From contig JADLZK010009202.1 in assembly GCA_015847255.1 (NCBI GenBank), forward strand, positions 496,001 through 560,000: a stretch of DNA of 64,000 bases. Reading direction: 5' to 3'. The notes beneath the pieces were generated by a model. The model did no database searches and had not been told where the DNA came from. It saw nothing but the letters and a program-made list of their open reading frames with translations. A program made the translations under genes and the position numbers. Origin of the DNA: Hyparrhenia diplandra (taxonomy: Eukaryota; Streptophyta; Magnoliopsida; Poales; Poaceae). Every line of letters starts with the position of its first letter. The first letter of the stretch is position 1. Below, piece by piece: positions 21,851 through 33,602 of the stretch.

Positions 21851-23265
21851 GACATTTTACAGCAAATCATCGCTTGTGACCAAATTCTTCCCTGCGTTTG
21901 TACAGTTGTTAATTCACATTTGTTAGCTAATAAATAATCTTTGTGCGGTCTCTCAGTTAATTTGCACGTACAGAAAGTTCAGAGCGTGTCGGAATTTCCA
22001 TGGGTGCCTCGTTCGTCCATGGTGAAGATAGCCTTGTCATGGAAGGTGACATTCTCAGAACATAATTGACCATTTTGCTGATATTACTAGAAGAGAGATT
22101 GAAAGATCACTAGAATGAAAGGAGTGGTAATATCATCCTTTTTTGTTAGACTTGGTGTGGTGTTCTATGCAAGGATATCGGCTTTCGATTTCTTTTGTGC
22201 AAGGAGTAATAATGAAATGCTTGTATGGCTCTAAAATTCAATAGTTTGGCTTTGGTCGAGAGACAAATTAATTAGAAGAATGTAAGCGTGGCTATTTTAA
22301 GGCATGCTCCACACGGACAACGATATAAGGCGAAGGCTGAATACAATAAGATTTGGTTCAGAATGTATTTGTTTGGATAAATACTTAAACGGTTGAGTCC
22401 TCGACTTAGTCTATGAGTCTGTTGAAGCTTAACGTGGTGACCCCTTTGGTTGAAGGTTGAACTTGAAAGAGAACCAATTGGATAAAAAAAACAATAGGTG
22501 GTCCAAAAGTGAACTGATAGAGTTGTCAATAATACATGTTTTGAACAATTCGGTCTCGCTTCCCTCATGACAACATACATCGTATGGTCGGAACTAACAA
22601 TTGTGGCAATGCTTGAAAATAATTGGATCATATGTGAATAATTGTACAAGGTTGTAATTAGTTGTTTAGCCTATTGGAATCATAATCCAATAACCATGAG
22701 TTAAGATGATTCTTTAATAGAATCACATAAATGTATCACCTTCGAAACATGATATCAGCCTAATTAAGGATGTCGGTGTTATTTTCTTCCCGTAGCAGCA
22801 AGACGGGCATGTAACTAGTTGTCAAAAAGTATCATATCAGACAAATTATATTGTAGTTAGGGGATCAAGCAATATAGCCATACCTTTAGTCTACTAGTCC
22901 GCCGTTGCTGGCGTTACTGTACATGGCATAGACGCCGGACTAGCTGGGCTTTGGTGGTCCATGCGTTCCCACCATCCCTTTCTTGATATAGATCCGTCCA
23001 TGCGGCTGGATCGAATGTCGATGGTCAATGCACGGCCGGAGTTTGGCTTCCTCCTTGCTAATGCTCAAGTGCTACAAGCAGGAAATAGTCACCTTGTTTA
23101 GTGGTTAATAAATTTTCTTGATGCCTAGATTTTAGGGTATTTTTGATAGGGGTTGGGGCACAGATATCGTCCACCTGGTTGGTGTCAAGTGGAACATGCT
23201 TATTGAAGTAGGTAAAGTTGGCTTGGTGCAGATGGAACATTAGCCCGCCCGCTGCGTCGTCATCA
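21851..23265. other. Spacer, nothing recognised
   Basis: No gene or repeat could be supported. The last five bases, CATCA (23261-23265), are the left target-site duplication of the Gypsy element. Confidence 0.5.
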
Positions 23266-23574
23266 TGTTAGAACCCGCGCGGTTTGCTGGCGGTCCGACG
23301 AGAACTCCGATCGGAGAAGGGGGAAAAAATAGCGAGAGAGAAGGGAGAAAGTAGGTAGCGATAGTTCTATTACAAATAAAATGAGTTTGTGTTTGAATTC
23401 TGGTTACGACGGGTCCGAGCTCCAAGAGCTATTTATCTCCACTTGTATTCTTCTCCCGGATGCAGGCCGAGCAGCCCAGTCGTGCCATGGACCCGAGCAT
23501 TGGCGCGCTTGGGCCTGGAACTCTTCCTTGGTCTGGCCATGTCCTTGGAGGTACCTAGATGAGGGATGCCGACA
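23266..23574 (-). repeat. Gypsy 3' LTR
   Basis: 309 bp, TGTTAGAACC to GCCGACA on the plus strand. It is closely similar to 29641-29950, with scattered small indels and substitutions. The coding frame of the polyprotein appears to run up to or into this LTR. Confidence 0.95.
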
Positions 23575-26500
23575 CCCCCCCTCTTGTGAACCGGCTTGTC
23601 CCCAAGCCGGGCGCTGAAAGCGCCGCTTGAGGGCCACCTCGTCTTCCCATGTAGCCAACTCTGGCGTCGATGCGGACCACTTGATGAGGACTTGGGAATA
23701 GTCCGAGCACCATCTTTGGTGGAAGCGGCGCTGCAAAGACGAGCTCCGGTATCCGAAGGGCATCTCCATGGTCGGGGTAGAGAAGAGCAGACCTGCATGC
23801 GCGGGGCGGCGGCGTGGCCTTGAGCAGCGATACATGGAAGACGGATGGATTGTCAAAGACGGCGGGAGCTTGAGCTTGTAAGCAACGGACCCGATCTTGT
23901 CGATGATCTCGAAGGGCCCGAAGAACTTGAAACAGAGCTTGTTATGCGGCGAGGAGCAAGGGAGGACTGCACATACGGTTGTAGGCGCAAGTAGACTTTG
24001 TCGCCGATGTTGAAGCAATGCTCGAACGGTTCTTGTCACCTTGTTTCTTCATGCGAAGCTTCGCGACGCTCGAGGTGTCGACACATAGCCGCTTGAGCAT
24101 AGTCCGCCGCTCGGATAAGCATCGAGGCCACATCCGGCAGAGGGGAAACCACCGCCGTCGAAATACCAAAGTGAATTAGAGGATGCCCATAAAGTACCTC
24201 GAAGGGAGATCGTTCCAAAGAACGAGTGCGGACATGTATTGTACCAGAATTCCGTGAGAGAAAGCCATTTGAGCCATTGCCTAGGACACGAGTGGAGGAA
24301 GCAATGGAGAAATGTCTCCATACAACTGGTTTACCCGATTCGGTTTGACCGTCCGATTGCGGATGGTAGGCTGAGCTGTGACACAATTCGACTTGGGCCA
24401 AGCGGAACAGCTCCTTCCGTAACTTGCTTGTAAAGATGGCATCACGGTCAGACATAATGTACTTGGGCATGCCGTGCAGCTTGTAGTCCAAAAAGACTTG
24501 TGCCACCTTCTCAGCAGAATAGGGATGATGGAGGGGCACGAAATGAGCATATTTGCTGAAAGAATCAACCACCACCATGATGCAGTTGGCATGACCCGAT
24601 GTAGGCAATCCATCAACGAAATCCATTATAAGAACTTGCCAAGAAGCAGAGGGCACCGGAATGGGAGAGAGGAGTCCGGGTACTTAACTCGATCCGGTTT
24701 GGCTTGGATGCAGATTGTACAGGCCGCGACGAATGCTTTGATGTCAGATTTCATCCCCTCCAAGCGAAGAGCTTCTTGATACTGATTGTGGGTTCTGGGG
24801 AAAACCGAATGGCCGCCAATAGCGCCTGTTATGGAGTGCAAACATGACCTTGAGCTGCAACGCCTTGGCGGAACCAAGCCGGATGTGCCCCTTGAATCGA
24901 ATGAGACCCCGGTCGGGGTATAAGGCGGCTAAGAACTGGGATCTATCGCCCAATTTCTTTGCAACGGGGATGAAGTTACTAGATCGGAGGCATAGCTGTC
25001 ACTCGGCTCCTTCATCCAGACGGCACAAATGAAACCGCTTGTAATTGTCTTTGGGGCTGCTGGGTGGTGAGAAAGGGCATCGGCTGCTTGGTTATTGATT
25101 CGTGCTTATACATGACCTTGTCTTGAAGACCTGCGAGCTTGGTGAACATTTTGAGTTGCCAAGGCGTGTGGAGTCGTTGATCAATGATGTGAATAAGACT
25201 CCTCTAATCGGTGAATATCACGAATTCATTGTGCTGCAAATAGGAATGCCATTGATCAATAGCGACTGCAATTGCCAAGAATTCCTTATCATAAGTAGAC
25301 AGACCCCTTATGCGCGGGCCCAAAGCACGACTGACGAATGCCAATGGGTGGCCTCCCTACAAGAGTACTGCTCCCACACCTGTGTCACTGGCATCCGTCT
25401 GTAGCTGGAACGGTTTACTGAAGTATGGCAATGCTAGCACTGGTGCTGACAGAAGAGCAGATTTGAGCAAAGCAAATGCTGAAGAATGTACTGGGGTCCA
25501 GAGAAAGATAGTGCCCTTCTTAAGCAGGTCATACAATGGATGAGAAATTACTGCAAAGTGGTGGATGAACTTCCTGTAGTAACCAGCAAGCCCCAAGAAG
25601 CTCCTGAGCTACTTGACATCAGTGGGTTCAGGCCAGGCCTGTAATGCTTCCAATTTAGAAGGGTCATTGCTCACACCATCCTTGCTGACAACATGCCCCA
25701 GATAAGCAATGGACTCCCGGGCGAATTTGCATTTGCTCAACTTAACCAACCACTGGTCCTTGGCTAGAAGCTCAAATACTTGCTGTAAATGAGAGATGTG
25801 CTCTTCCAGCGTGCTGCTATAAACCAATATGTCGTCGAAGAAGACAATGACACAGACACGCAATAGGGGCTTGGGGTAGTGTTCATGGCACCCCTCGAAC
25901 GAATTGGGCGCTTGACCAGCCCGAACGACATCACCGTGTACTCAAATTGTCCCCAATGTGTTTGGAACGCCGTCTTGTATTCTTCTCCCCGGCGCAAGGC
26001 AGATTTGATTAAACCCCGCGCGCAGTGTCCGACAAGAAAACCACCGAGCACCGGCCCGAGCTCGTCGAGCGTTCATCAATTACCGGGATGGGAAACTTGC
26101 TCTTGACCGTCGCCGCGTTCAACATCTTATAATCCACGCACATCCGCCATGAAAGATCCTTCTTCTTGACGAGGAGGATAGGAGATGAGAAAGGACTACG
26201 GCCGGGTCCGATCATCCCGGTCTTGAGCGATTCGAGAAACCTCGCCGTTCGATCTCCGACTTGAGCTTGGGCGAATATCTATACCGACTTTAACGGACAC
26301 CGGCCGAGCACACTCAATTAGCGGAATGGAATGATCATAGTCGTGGCGTGGAGGCAGAGAGGTGGGCTCCGCAAAAGCGGCGGCGATAAGGAATCGATCA
26401 ACCGCTGGACCTCGGCCGGATAGCATGGGCTTGTTGCTCGCGGTCGGCCAGAAGAGATCTTGAAGAGTCAGTAGAAGCACACCTTCGATTGTCGCGCTCA

Positions 26501-28244
26501 ATGAGCCCCTATAAGACAACCGCCTCGAGAGCCATAAGAGATTGCGAGCCACATGCTCTTCCAGTTAACCTTCATCGAGAGAAAGCCGCCAACCAATCCA
26601 TGCCAAGGATGATGTCGTAAGAGGACAGGGAAGGATCCGCAGAGTAGAGTGGAAGGAGAAACCCTAAACCGACCATGCCACATCGGAATTTTAGTCGCAG
26701 TCCCGAATTGAACCATCAAAGAACGCGTGAACCTCGCATAGACCGAGGTAGGCCTTTTTTCCTGAAATCATAGCAGCAGATTCACCGATGAAAGAATGTG
26801 TGCTTCCCTGAATCGACCAAGATCAAAACCGACCGACCGCAACTCGCCCCATGAACGAAGAGTCGTGGGTGCCGCCGTTTCGACACATTGGCTTGGGATA
26901 CAACCGAGAATACTTGAGCTTTCTCGGTTGCAATTTCTGGAGGCTCGTCGGCCATGAGCTCCTCCTCGCTTGCGACTCAATTTCAGCTTGGAAGAGCTCC
27001 CACACCTCTTGCAAGGCATGGAGTTACGGTTGCGGGGCGCAACAATGACCCAGAGCCCATTTATCACCGCAGCGGATGCAGAGGCCCCGAGCTCGGCGGA
27101 AATTCTTCAGTGAAGCCAACTTGTCTGCAGTTTGGGCTGGCTTGAAGCTCGGTCCCGCCTCCTTCCCAAAGAGGCTTCTGCTGCCCACGCTAGTGGTGGC
27201 GGCGTGGAAGACCTCCCCGGGTCCCCAAAGAAGCCGGGAAAGCCCGGAAAGTCGGGTCTTGCACTTAGTGGATTCCGCCCCTCTTCCCGTATCAAAGCAA
27301 GCGTATAGGGCGAGATCGAGTGTAGCGTGTCGGGCCACCATAAGAATAGCACGAATGTCATCACGAAGACCATCCACAAAGCGTTGGATGAAAGACAGCA
27401 TATCGGGATTTGGGTTATAGGATTTCAGCTGATCGACCAATTTGGTGAATCGGTTCACATAGTCGGATACTGATGGTGGTCATGCGGATATGGAACATCT
27501 TGCGAACTAACAGCTCATGTTGATCACTACCTGAAACGTTCGCGGAATCATTGAACGTAAGGTTGGCCAATCGGTGTTGGACGTAGAGGACTCAATAGAC
27601 CGAAGCCGGCGTTTAGCGGCTCGTGCAAAGGTGCATAGTGGCGACTTTAATCCACATGGGAGGCTCTACGGCGTACATGTCAAAATAGTTCTTAGCACAA
27701 GTTATCGAATCGAGCATCCTCACCATCAAATCGGGAAAATCTAACTTAGGAAGACGGCCAAGTTTGTTGGGAGGGTGTTTGATGGAAGGCACCGGGATTG
27801 TGGGTGGGGAAAGGTTGGTAGTAGATAGGGTGGGCTGGGGATGAAGAAGTTGTAGGGTTATAGGTGATTGGATAGTGGGGGATTTGAGTTGGATAGTGAG
27901 GAATTGGATTTGGTGGAGGGTGGGTAATTGTGGTGGAGCAGGGGATAGGATTCAGACGGGAGCGGAAGCAAGGGGTGGAGACGCACGCATCGTAGGGGCG
28001 GGGTGATGGTCGTGACCAACCCATAACCCGAAAGCGGTGCCCGTTGGGCGGTTCGGGCGCGACCGGGCGGCGATGAGCACGGGCGGTCGACGCCGGAAGA
28101 TGACGTGGTCGAATACCGATGTAGGAGCGGGCGGCGCCACCCATGTAGAGGTCGAGCTGGACCCGGGCTGCCGAAGACGGGCCGCAGCTCGCTCGTTGAC
28201 GCCTTTGGCGGATCGTGGCCGATTTAAGATGTTGAAGTCGCGGT
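23404..28244 (-). pseudogene. Gypsy gag-pol polyprotein, broken
   Basis: Read from right to left. The gag capsid region is LVDQLKSYNPNPDMLSFIQRF (about 27440-27370), followed by a zinc-knuckle-like CIRCGDKWALGHC (about 27085-27047). The RT palm includes VKKKDLSWRMCVDYKMLNA (about 26175-26115), FFDDILVYSS (about 25845-25810) and SKCKFARESIAYLGHVVS. RNase H starts LQTDASDTGVGAVL (about 25400). The integrase has an HHCC-type zinc region GGHSVFPRTH...CTICIQAK (about 24815-24710), then MDFVDGLP, SDRDAIFTSKL and SAYHPQSDGQTE, giving the D,D,E residues. The C-terminal end has FEIIDKIGSVAYKLKLP and a chromodomain-like WSASTPELATWEDE. Frames change many times, so no intact polyprotein is made. The chromodomain-like end points to the chromovirus branch. 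Confidence 0.9.
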
Positions 28245-28504
28245 CGTAACGCCCCCCCTCCTCAAGGCCGGGCCCGCTTTACATCCGCTTGGCTCTCTAA
28301 GGATCAAGACTGCCCTCACGCACCAATACCGGTCTTTTACGCACTTTGTCCTCACTCATGCGCACTCCCGGTCGGTCACCCATCGCTCCAAGCCAAGCAC
28401 GCTTAAGTTTGGAGTACCTAGGAGATGGGCTTCCTAAAAAGAAGTTGCAACTTGTTGGTATGAGTATTCTATGAACCCTATTAAGCCCTAGGCCGGGTGT
28501 CACA
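28245..28504 (-). repeat. Cassandra LTR (3', left copy) with 5S-like core
   Basis: 260 bp. The 5S-like core (minus strand) lies at about 28415-28365. Compared with the right copy it lacks about 12 bp, including GGAAGGACTTTT. Its first base is C where the right copy has T. Confidence 0.85.
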
Positions 28505-28707
28505 TCCTCACCCTTAGAAGACCGACGCCCTCGCCCGGTCAACCCCTGTGTCGAATGTCCCCTCTTGGCCACGTCCGTGTGTTTAGTGCCGGCCAAGATG
28601 TGCCATCCATGTGTGACCACGCCGGGTCCACACCCGACCATGCGCACCATGCTCGCAAGAATCGACACACGCGCCCATGAAACCGCAAGGGTCGGCTCGA
28701 TACCATT

Positions 28708-28982
28708 TGTAACGCCCCGCCTCCTCGAGACCGGGCCCGCTTACATCTAACAACTCTCTAAGGATCAAGACCGCCCTCACGACCAACACCAGTCTTTTTT
28801 TCTACACACTTTGTCCTCACTCATGCGCACCCGGGAAGGACTTTTCCGGTCGGTCACCCATCGCTCCAGGCCAAGCACACTTAACTTTGGAGTACTTAGG
28901 AGATGGGCTTCCGGAAAATAAGTTGCGACTTGTTGGTATGAGTATTCTATGAACCCTATTAAGCCCTTGGCCGGGTGTCACA
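28708..28982 (-). repeat. Cassandra LTR (5', right copy) with 5S-like core
   Basis: 275 bp, TGTAACGCCC to GGGTGTCACA on the plus strand. The 5S-like promoter segment (minus strand) is at about 28893-28825 and also retains the GGAAAAGTCCTTCC end of the 5S gene (TGGGAAGTCCTCG in 5S). Confidence 0.85.
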
Positions 28983-29640
28983 GCGGGCGCACGTCGTGGA
29001 TCAATGCCTCCACCCATGGACGCCAATCGCCGAACACCCGACCGCATCCTCGAGAACGCCGATGCGGTCGCCGCCGTCCGCATCTCGGCGAGGCGTACCA
29101 ACTCCAATCATCCACTTTCCCCTCCATGACCCGGATGCGCGACCGACTGCTGCGACCCATCGGTGGTTCACCACCGCCACGTTCGCTGGGCAGCGCAAGT
29201 ACTCCTCGATGGCGTGGGCGGCAAAGTCCATTTGGCACCGAATCCCCTTTCGGCGGTGATGCGGTGAAGCGAACCCGGCAGAGATGCGGCGACCCCTTCC
29301 AGCGCCGGCAAGCGGCGATCCACTCCTTTGCTCGGCTCCGAGCTCTCCAGGGCGAGATCTGGTGCAGCGCCCGTCACCGCGGGCGGATCCGGCCTCGCAT
29401 GAGCGCGAGACGCCGATCCACTTCCTCAGCGAGCCTGCCGCGCCCGACGCCCGACGGCGAGCTTGAGTCCCACTTGGACTCGAGAGCGTCGAATGGCTTC
29501 AAGATCTCGTCGAACTTGAGTCGAGTAGAGCCTTCACGTTCGGCTCCATCACACCGAACGCCTTCTGCCGCCTGGTGAAGTGGTGATGCAGAGAAGGACA
29601 CGGATCCAGTGGAAGGCCGGATCGTCGGAGCTGATACCAG
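28983..29640 (-). pseudogene. Gypsy gag N-terminal part and leader, separated by Cassandra
   Basis: GC-rich sequence with long minus-strand frames, rich in Arg, Gly and Pro, between the Cassandra element and the 5' LTR. In the Gypsy element this is the position of the leader and the start of gag. CCAGCGCCGGCAAGC-type words suggest it was coding, but frames shift several times. The initiator-Met primer-binding site (TGGTATCAGC on the minus strand) is at about 29629-29638. Confidence 0.6.
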
Positions 29641-29950
29641 TGTTAGAACCCCGCGCGGTGCGGCGGCGGTCCGACGGGAACTCCGATCGGAGAAGGGGGA
29701 AAAGTAGCGAGACAGAAGGGAGAAAGTAGGTAGCGATAGTTCTATTACAAATAAAATGAGTTTATGTTTGAATTCTGGTTACAGACATCCGAGCTCCAAG
29801 AGCTATTTATCTCCACTTGTATTCTTCTCCTGGATGCAGGCCGAGCAGGCCCAGTCCGGCCCATGGACCCGAGCATTGGCGCGCTTGGGCCTGGAACTCT
29901 TCCTTGGTCTGGCCATGTCCTGGGAGGTACCTGGATGAGGGATGCTGACA
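29641..29950 (-). repeat. Gypsy 5' LTR
   Basis: 310 bp, the partner of 23266-23574. It is followed by the right target duplication CATCA (29951-29955). Confidence 0.95.
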
Positions 29951-29955
29951 CATCA

Positions 29956-31533
29956 CACCAGCTCCACCTCGTGTAGAAGGATATGGAGTGGATGTAGTGT
30001 CGCCGGTCCTCAGTGGTAGCGACAGAGGACTCTGGCAGAGGCAATATCCATGATCCCAATGATGGCCGCAGCCCTATGGACGTCTGATCAACTAGTTCTG
30101 ACTGGACGACAATGATAGACGAAGGTGGGCTAACCGGAAGGAACGTGGTGTCAGCTCACTTGAAGTGAATAAAGCTGCCACCAGTGGAGGTTCATAGCAA
30201 TGGCTGCGCACTAGGGGCGCGGTGACTTGACGACATTTTTTTTTTTTTTTTTTTTGACAAGAAACTTGACGACATTATTCACTCACTAAATTATCTAGGC
30301 GTTTCAAGACAGGATGTCTGAACCAGGGATGTGGGGAGGTCGTAGATTTTTCCGCCCCTTTTCTTTGGTTGTGTGTTCTCCTCTTTATTGAGGTGTGAGT
30401 GTAAGTGCTATTATATCCTTTTGGCTATTGGCTATCTATATCCTTAGAGGCCGGATTAATGAAAATTCACTTTTATGTTAAAGCAGAGCACTGATAAACG
30501 AGGTATATTCTTGAACGTGGAAATGTCCAAGGTTAAAATCCTGGCTCTCCTTCCGCGTGCCTTGATGCCAAAGGCACAAAGGTGCTCCCATAGTCCCATG
30601 TGACCCACTAGCACGAGGATTTTCCCGTGTCCTTTTCCGGTCCAGAACTCCAGAATCCGCTTTGGCGACATCATTGCAATAATGCAACACGCCCTGAGGC
30701 CCTTCGTCCATGGAACTTATTCGTGCATTCGTGCTGCCGTGCACATGCTGCGCGCCTCTACTCAAACCCGGTGACTCTCCCCAGTAGGCATCCAGTAGCG
30801 ACTGGACTACAGGGCTACCGAGTGTGAGCTGCCGGCAACGGCGGACCGGGGTCAGGCGAGGCGAGCCAGGCCGCGTGGTGGCTCGTCGGCGAGCGCCTGC
30901 AAAGGTGCGTATCCGCCATAGGTGAGGGCATGAGCGTGAGGCCTCAGGCTAAACTTGCCGGCCGCTCTTTGACCGCCCCCTCTCATAGACCAGAGCAGAA
31001 ATTGGGGATGCAGTATATGGTGAACGTTTAATTTTTGTTTTGTCCTGCAGGTGCTATGACTGGAGTCAGCAGATACGGTCGAATGGTTGGATTTTCTTTA
31101 TTGTCGGTACTCACAGTCACAACATACTCCTGTTTTGCAGCACATTTGCCTTGTGCGTGCTGTTGGTTCTTCTCCCTCGCACTCGTGGAAATCAGATACG
31201 GCTGTTACAGATCCAGTAATGTGTGTGTCCTGTTGGTCCCTCTCCCTCCCGCTCATCGACATCAGATGCGGATGTTACAGATCCACCTCTGCGTGTGAGC
31301 CCCTGATTTAATTTGAGGGTGTTCACTGATTAAGGTACTGCCACTAACCTGGAATTTGAGGCCCAACTGCCAGTTACGTCTCTTTCACGGTTTCACCTTA
31401 TAAATTACTCGATACCTTATTTAAATTGGGGACCTTTTCTGTTGCTTCTTGTGGTATTATAAATCTGCCATTAGCACAGTATGAGCATAACGCCACAACC
31501 TCGGCCATATGTGTTATAGGATACAATAGAGCA
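29956..31533. other. Upstream region of NLR copy B
   Basis: No gene is recognised between the Gypsy element and the copy B start codon. A run of 20 or so T lies at about 30236-30256. A two-copy tandem repeat of about 70 bp lies at 31153-31292 (GTGCGTGCTGTTGGTTC... and GTGTGTCCTGTTGGTCC..., each with CAGATNCGG.TGTTACAGATCCA). TTTTGTCCTGCAG at about 31040-31052 could be the acceptor of a 5' leader intron, with the repeat then lying in the leader. Confidence 0.45.
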
Positions 31534-32541
31534 ATGGAGGCGACGGCCCTTAGTGTGGGCAAGTCAGTGTGGAATGGAGCGCTTGGCTATGCCAAATCGG
31601 CCTTTGCCGAGGAGGTGGCCTTACAGCTTGGTATCCAAAAAGACCACGCTTTCGTCGCGGATGAGCTCGAGATGATGAGGTCTTTCATGATGGAGGCACA
31701 CGAGGAGCGAGACAACAGCAAGGTGGTCAAGACCTGGGTGAAACAGGTTCGTGACACTGCCTACGATGTCGAGGACAGCCTCCAGGATTTTGCTGTTCGC
31801 CTCAAGAGGCCATCCTGGTGGCGATTCCCTCGCACGCTGCTTGAACGGCGTCGTGTGGCTAAGCAAATGAAGGAGCTCAGAGCCAAGGTCCAGGATGTGA
31901 GCGAGAGGAATGTACGATACCATCTCATCAAGGGATCCGGCTCCAAGGCCATCGCCACCTCCGTTGAGCAATCTACAGCAACAATGTTCGGCATTGATGA
32001 TGCAAGGCGTGCCGCAAAGCAAGACAATCAGAGAGTGGATCTAGTGCAACTAATCAACAATGAGGATAAGAACCTTAAAGTGATTGCGGTCTGGGGGACA
32101 AGTGGTGATATGGGCCAAATAACAATAATCAGGGAGGCTTATGACAACCAAGATGTCCAAATCAAATTCCCAAGCCGAGCATGGGTAAGGGTGATGCATC
32201 CTTTCACTCCAAAAAACTTTGTCCAGAGCTTAGTGAATCAACTTCATTCAACCCAAGGTGTTGAAGCACTGTTGGAGAAAGAGAAGACAGAACAAGATTT
32301 AGCTCAGGAATTCAATGGATATGTAAATGATACAAAGTGTCTAATTGTGCTTAATGACCTATCCACCATTGAAGAGTGAGACCAGATTAAGAAATGCTTC
32401 CCAAACAACAAGAATGGAAGCCGAATCATTGTGTCAAGCACACAAGTTGAAGTAGCAAGCTTATGTGCAGGGCAAGAAAGCCAAGCCTTAGAGCTAAAGC
32501 AAATGTCTACTGAACAGACACTTTACGCATTCTATGATAAG
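31534..32541 (+). pseudogene. NLR copy B, first exon: coiled-coil plus first (degenerate) NB domain, with an in-frame stop
   Basis: From ATG at 31534 the protein starts MEATALSVGKSVWNGALGYA and continues as an Rx-type coiled coil. The EDVID-like motif is YDVEDSLQDFAVRL, inside 'VRDTAYDVED'. An NB-like domain follows. Its P-loop equivalent VWGTSGDMGQITII has lost the GxGGxGKTT lysine, and its kinase-2 is CLIVLNDLSTIEE. A TGA at 32377-32379 replaces the tryptophan expected after STIEE (TGG in the family). The frame then resumes DQIKKCFPNNKNGSRIIVSS to DK and the donor AAG|GTAATA at 32541/32542. A CC with a degenerate NB followed by a second, complete NB exon matches the tandem-NB organisation of some rice Pik-2-like receptors. 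I infer the same gene design for copies A and B. The earlier ATG-containing frame from 31426 is taken as leader. Confidence 0.88.
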
Positions 32542-33101
32542 GTAATATATATAATCATTGTTCCAATATACCTCTTGATATTATTCTAGTTCATTTATGC
32601 CTTTAGATAAATTCTAATTCAACTATGTAGGGTAGTTGAAGTGCGTGGGAGTTACCATTGCACTAGAAACACATGATCTAATGCAACAATAGAATGCTCC
32701 ATCCGGATCTTTCTTTTAGTTGCTTTTTTCTAAAATAGTTTTATTTTGCCTAAAAAAGAATTTTATTTCCTTTTGAGAATGCATGCCCTCAACATGTTAA
32801 TACTACAACACAAATACAAATATATGTATTTTTTTTTTTCAAACAAATACATATATTTATTAGAATTTAGCTGGCGTATGCTAGAAAAAGAAATGGTTTA
32901 GACATATCTATATATTACAATGCATAAAAAACAAATACCTTAAAACCTACTGAATCGTTGTTTGACACCGCAATTGATGGCATGCCTTCATATTCAGTAA
33001 TCTTAAATTCTACCAGGTAAATATATTAAATGTCTTGCCTCAAATATAATATATTGAAATGTAGTAGATTGTTGGTTAACAGAATGACCTGCAAAATAGT
33101 A

Positions 33102-33340
33102 CTCCCTCCATCCTAAACTATAAGATGTTTGACTTTTTTTTACGCCAAGTTTGACCCCTCGTCTTATTCAAAAAAATTATGCAAACTTAGTCAAGTTTAA
33201 GTTGTTCTTTAAGAACTTTTATTAATAAACCAACTCATGAAAAAAAATAAATGATATTTAGCACAAATTTTTGAATGAGACGAGTGGTCAAACTTGGTGT
33301 CAAAAAAGGTCAAACGCCTTATAATTTGGGATGGATTAAG
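33102..33340. mobile_element. Stowaway-type MITE
   Basis: The ends are CTCCCTCCATCCTAAACTAT and, reversed, CTTAATCCATCCCAAATTAT, with TA duplications at 33100-33101 and 33341-33342. The inner inverted repeats include TTTGACxCCAAGTTTGAC-type words. No coding capacity. Tc1/Mariner-type MITE. Confidence 0.8.
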
Positions 33341-33602
33341 TATATGTAAGTAATGTAGTGCAAATTTTCTTTTCACAAATTAATTTTAAGCTCCCATTTT
33401 ATACATAATTTTGATAAGGTTCTTCTCCAGTTAGATCTATATGCTTCTGTCTCATAGATATTAGTTATCCCATTTCTTTAAATTTAATTTCATATATACC
33501 CTTTTGATAAATCAAATATAAGTTACTTAAAATCTAGAGCTGGAGCCCAAGCTAAGGTTTGGTGTAGGGTACAAATGAAGGAAAAGAATAAAAAGTATTG
33601 TA

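Larger units (their letters stand above)
28245..28982 (-). mobile_element. Cassandra-type TRIM retrotransposon (5S-rRNA-like LTRs) nested in Gypsy gag
   Basis: Two direct repeats (28245-28504 and 28708-28982) surround a 203-bp non-coding centre. On the minus strand each repeat starts TGTGACACCCGGCC and contains CTCCAAAGTTAAGTGTGCTT (28891-28872 in the right copy) and then GATGGGTGACCGACCGG. These match the internal promoter part of plant 5S rRNA (AACTCCGAAGTTAAGCGTGC ... GGATGGGTGACCTCCTGGG). 5S-like LTRs are the defining feature of Cassandra. Next to the right LTR the minus strand reads AATGGTATCGAGCC, a primer-binding site for initiator-Met tRNA. The flanking 5-mers are GCGGT (28240-28244) and GCGGG (28983-28987), an imperfect duplication. 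The element has no genes, so it depends on proteins from other retrotransposons. Confidence 0.9.
23266..29950 (-). mobile_element. Ty3/Gypsy LTR retrotransposon, complete, minus strand
   Basis: Two similar LTRs (23266-23574 and 29641-29950), each TG...CA, bound a 6,685-bp element. It is flanked by the 5-bp duplication CATCA (23261-23265 and 29951-29955). Inside the right LTR, the minus strand starts CTGGTATCAGCTCC, a primer-binding site for initiator-Met tRNA. Inside the left LTR is a purine tract (AAGAGGGGGG on the minus strand). The gag-pol coding sequence runs on the minus strand with the order gag, protease, RT, RNase H, integrase, chromodomain-like end, which is the Gypsy order. A Cassandra TRIM is nested in the gag region. 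The coding sequence is full of frameshifts. Confidence 0.95.

Noticed and set aside
28841..28900. A genuine 5S rRNA gene on the minus strand
   Set aside because: Only the internal promoter region and 3' part match, the match repeats in both direct repeats, and primer-binding site and LTR ends identify it as a Cassandra LTR.
31426..31533. The in-frame upstream ATG at 31426 as the NLR start
   Set aside because: The residues before MEATALSVGK are unlike the family N-terminus, and homologous receptors start at the equivalent of 31534.
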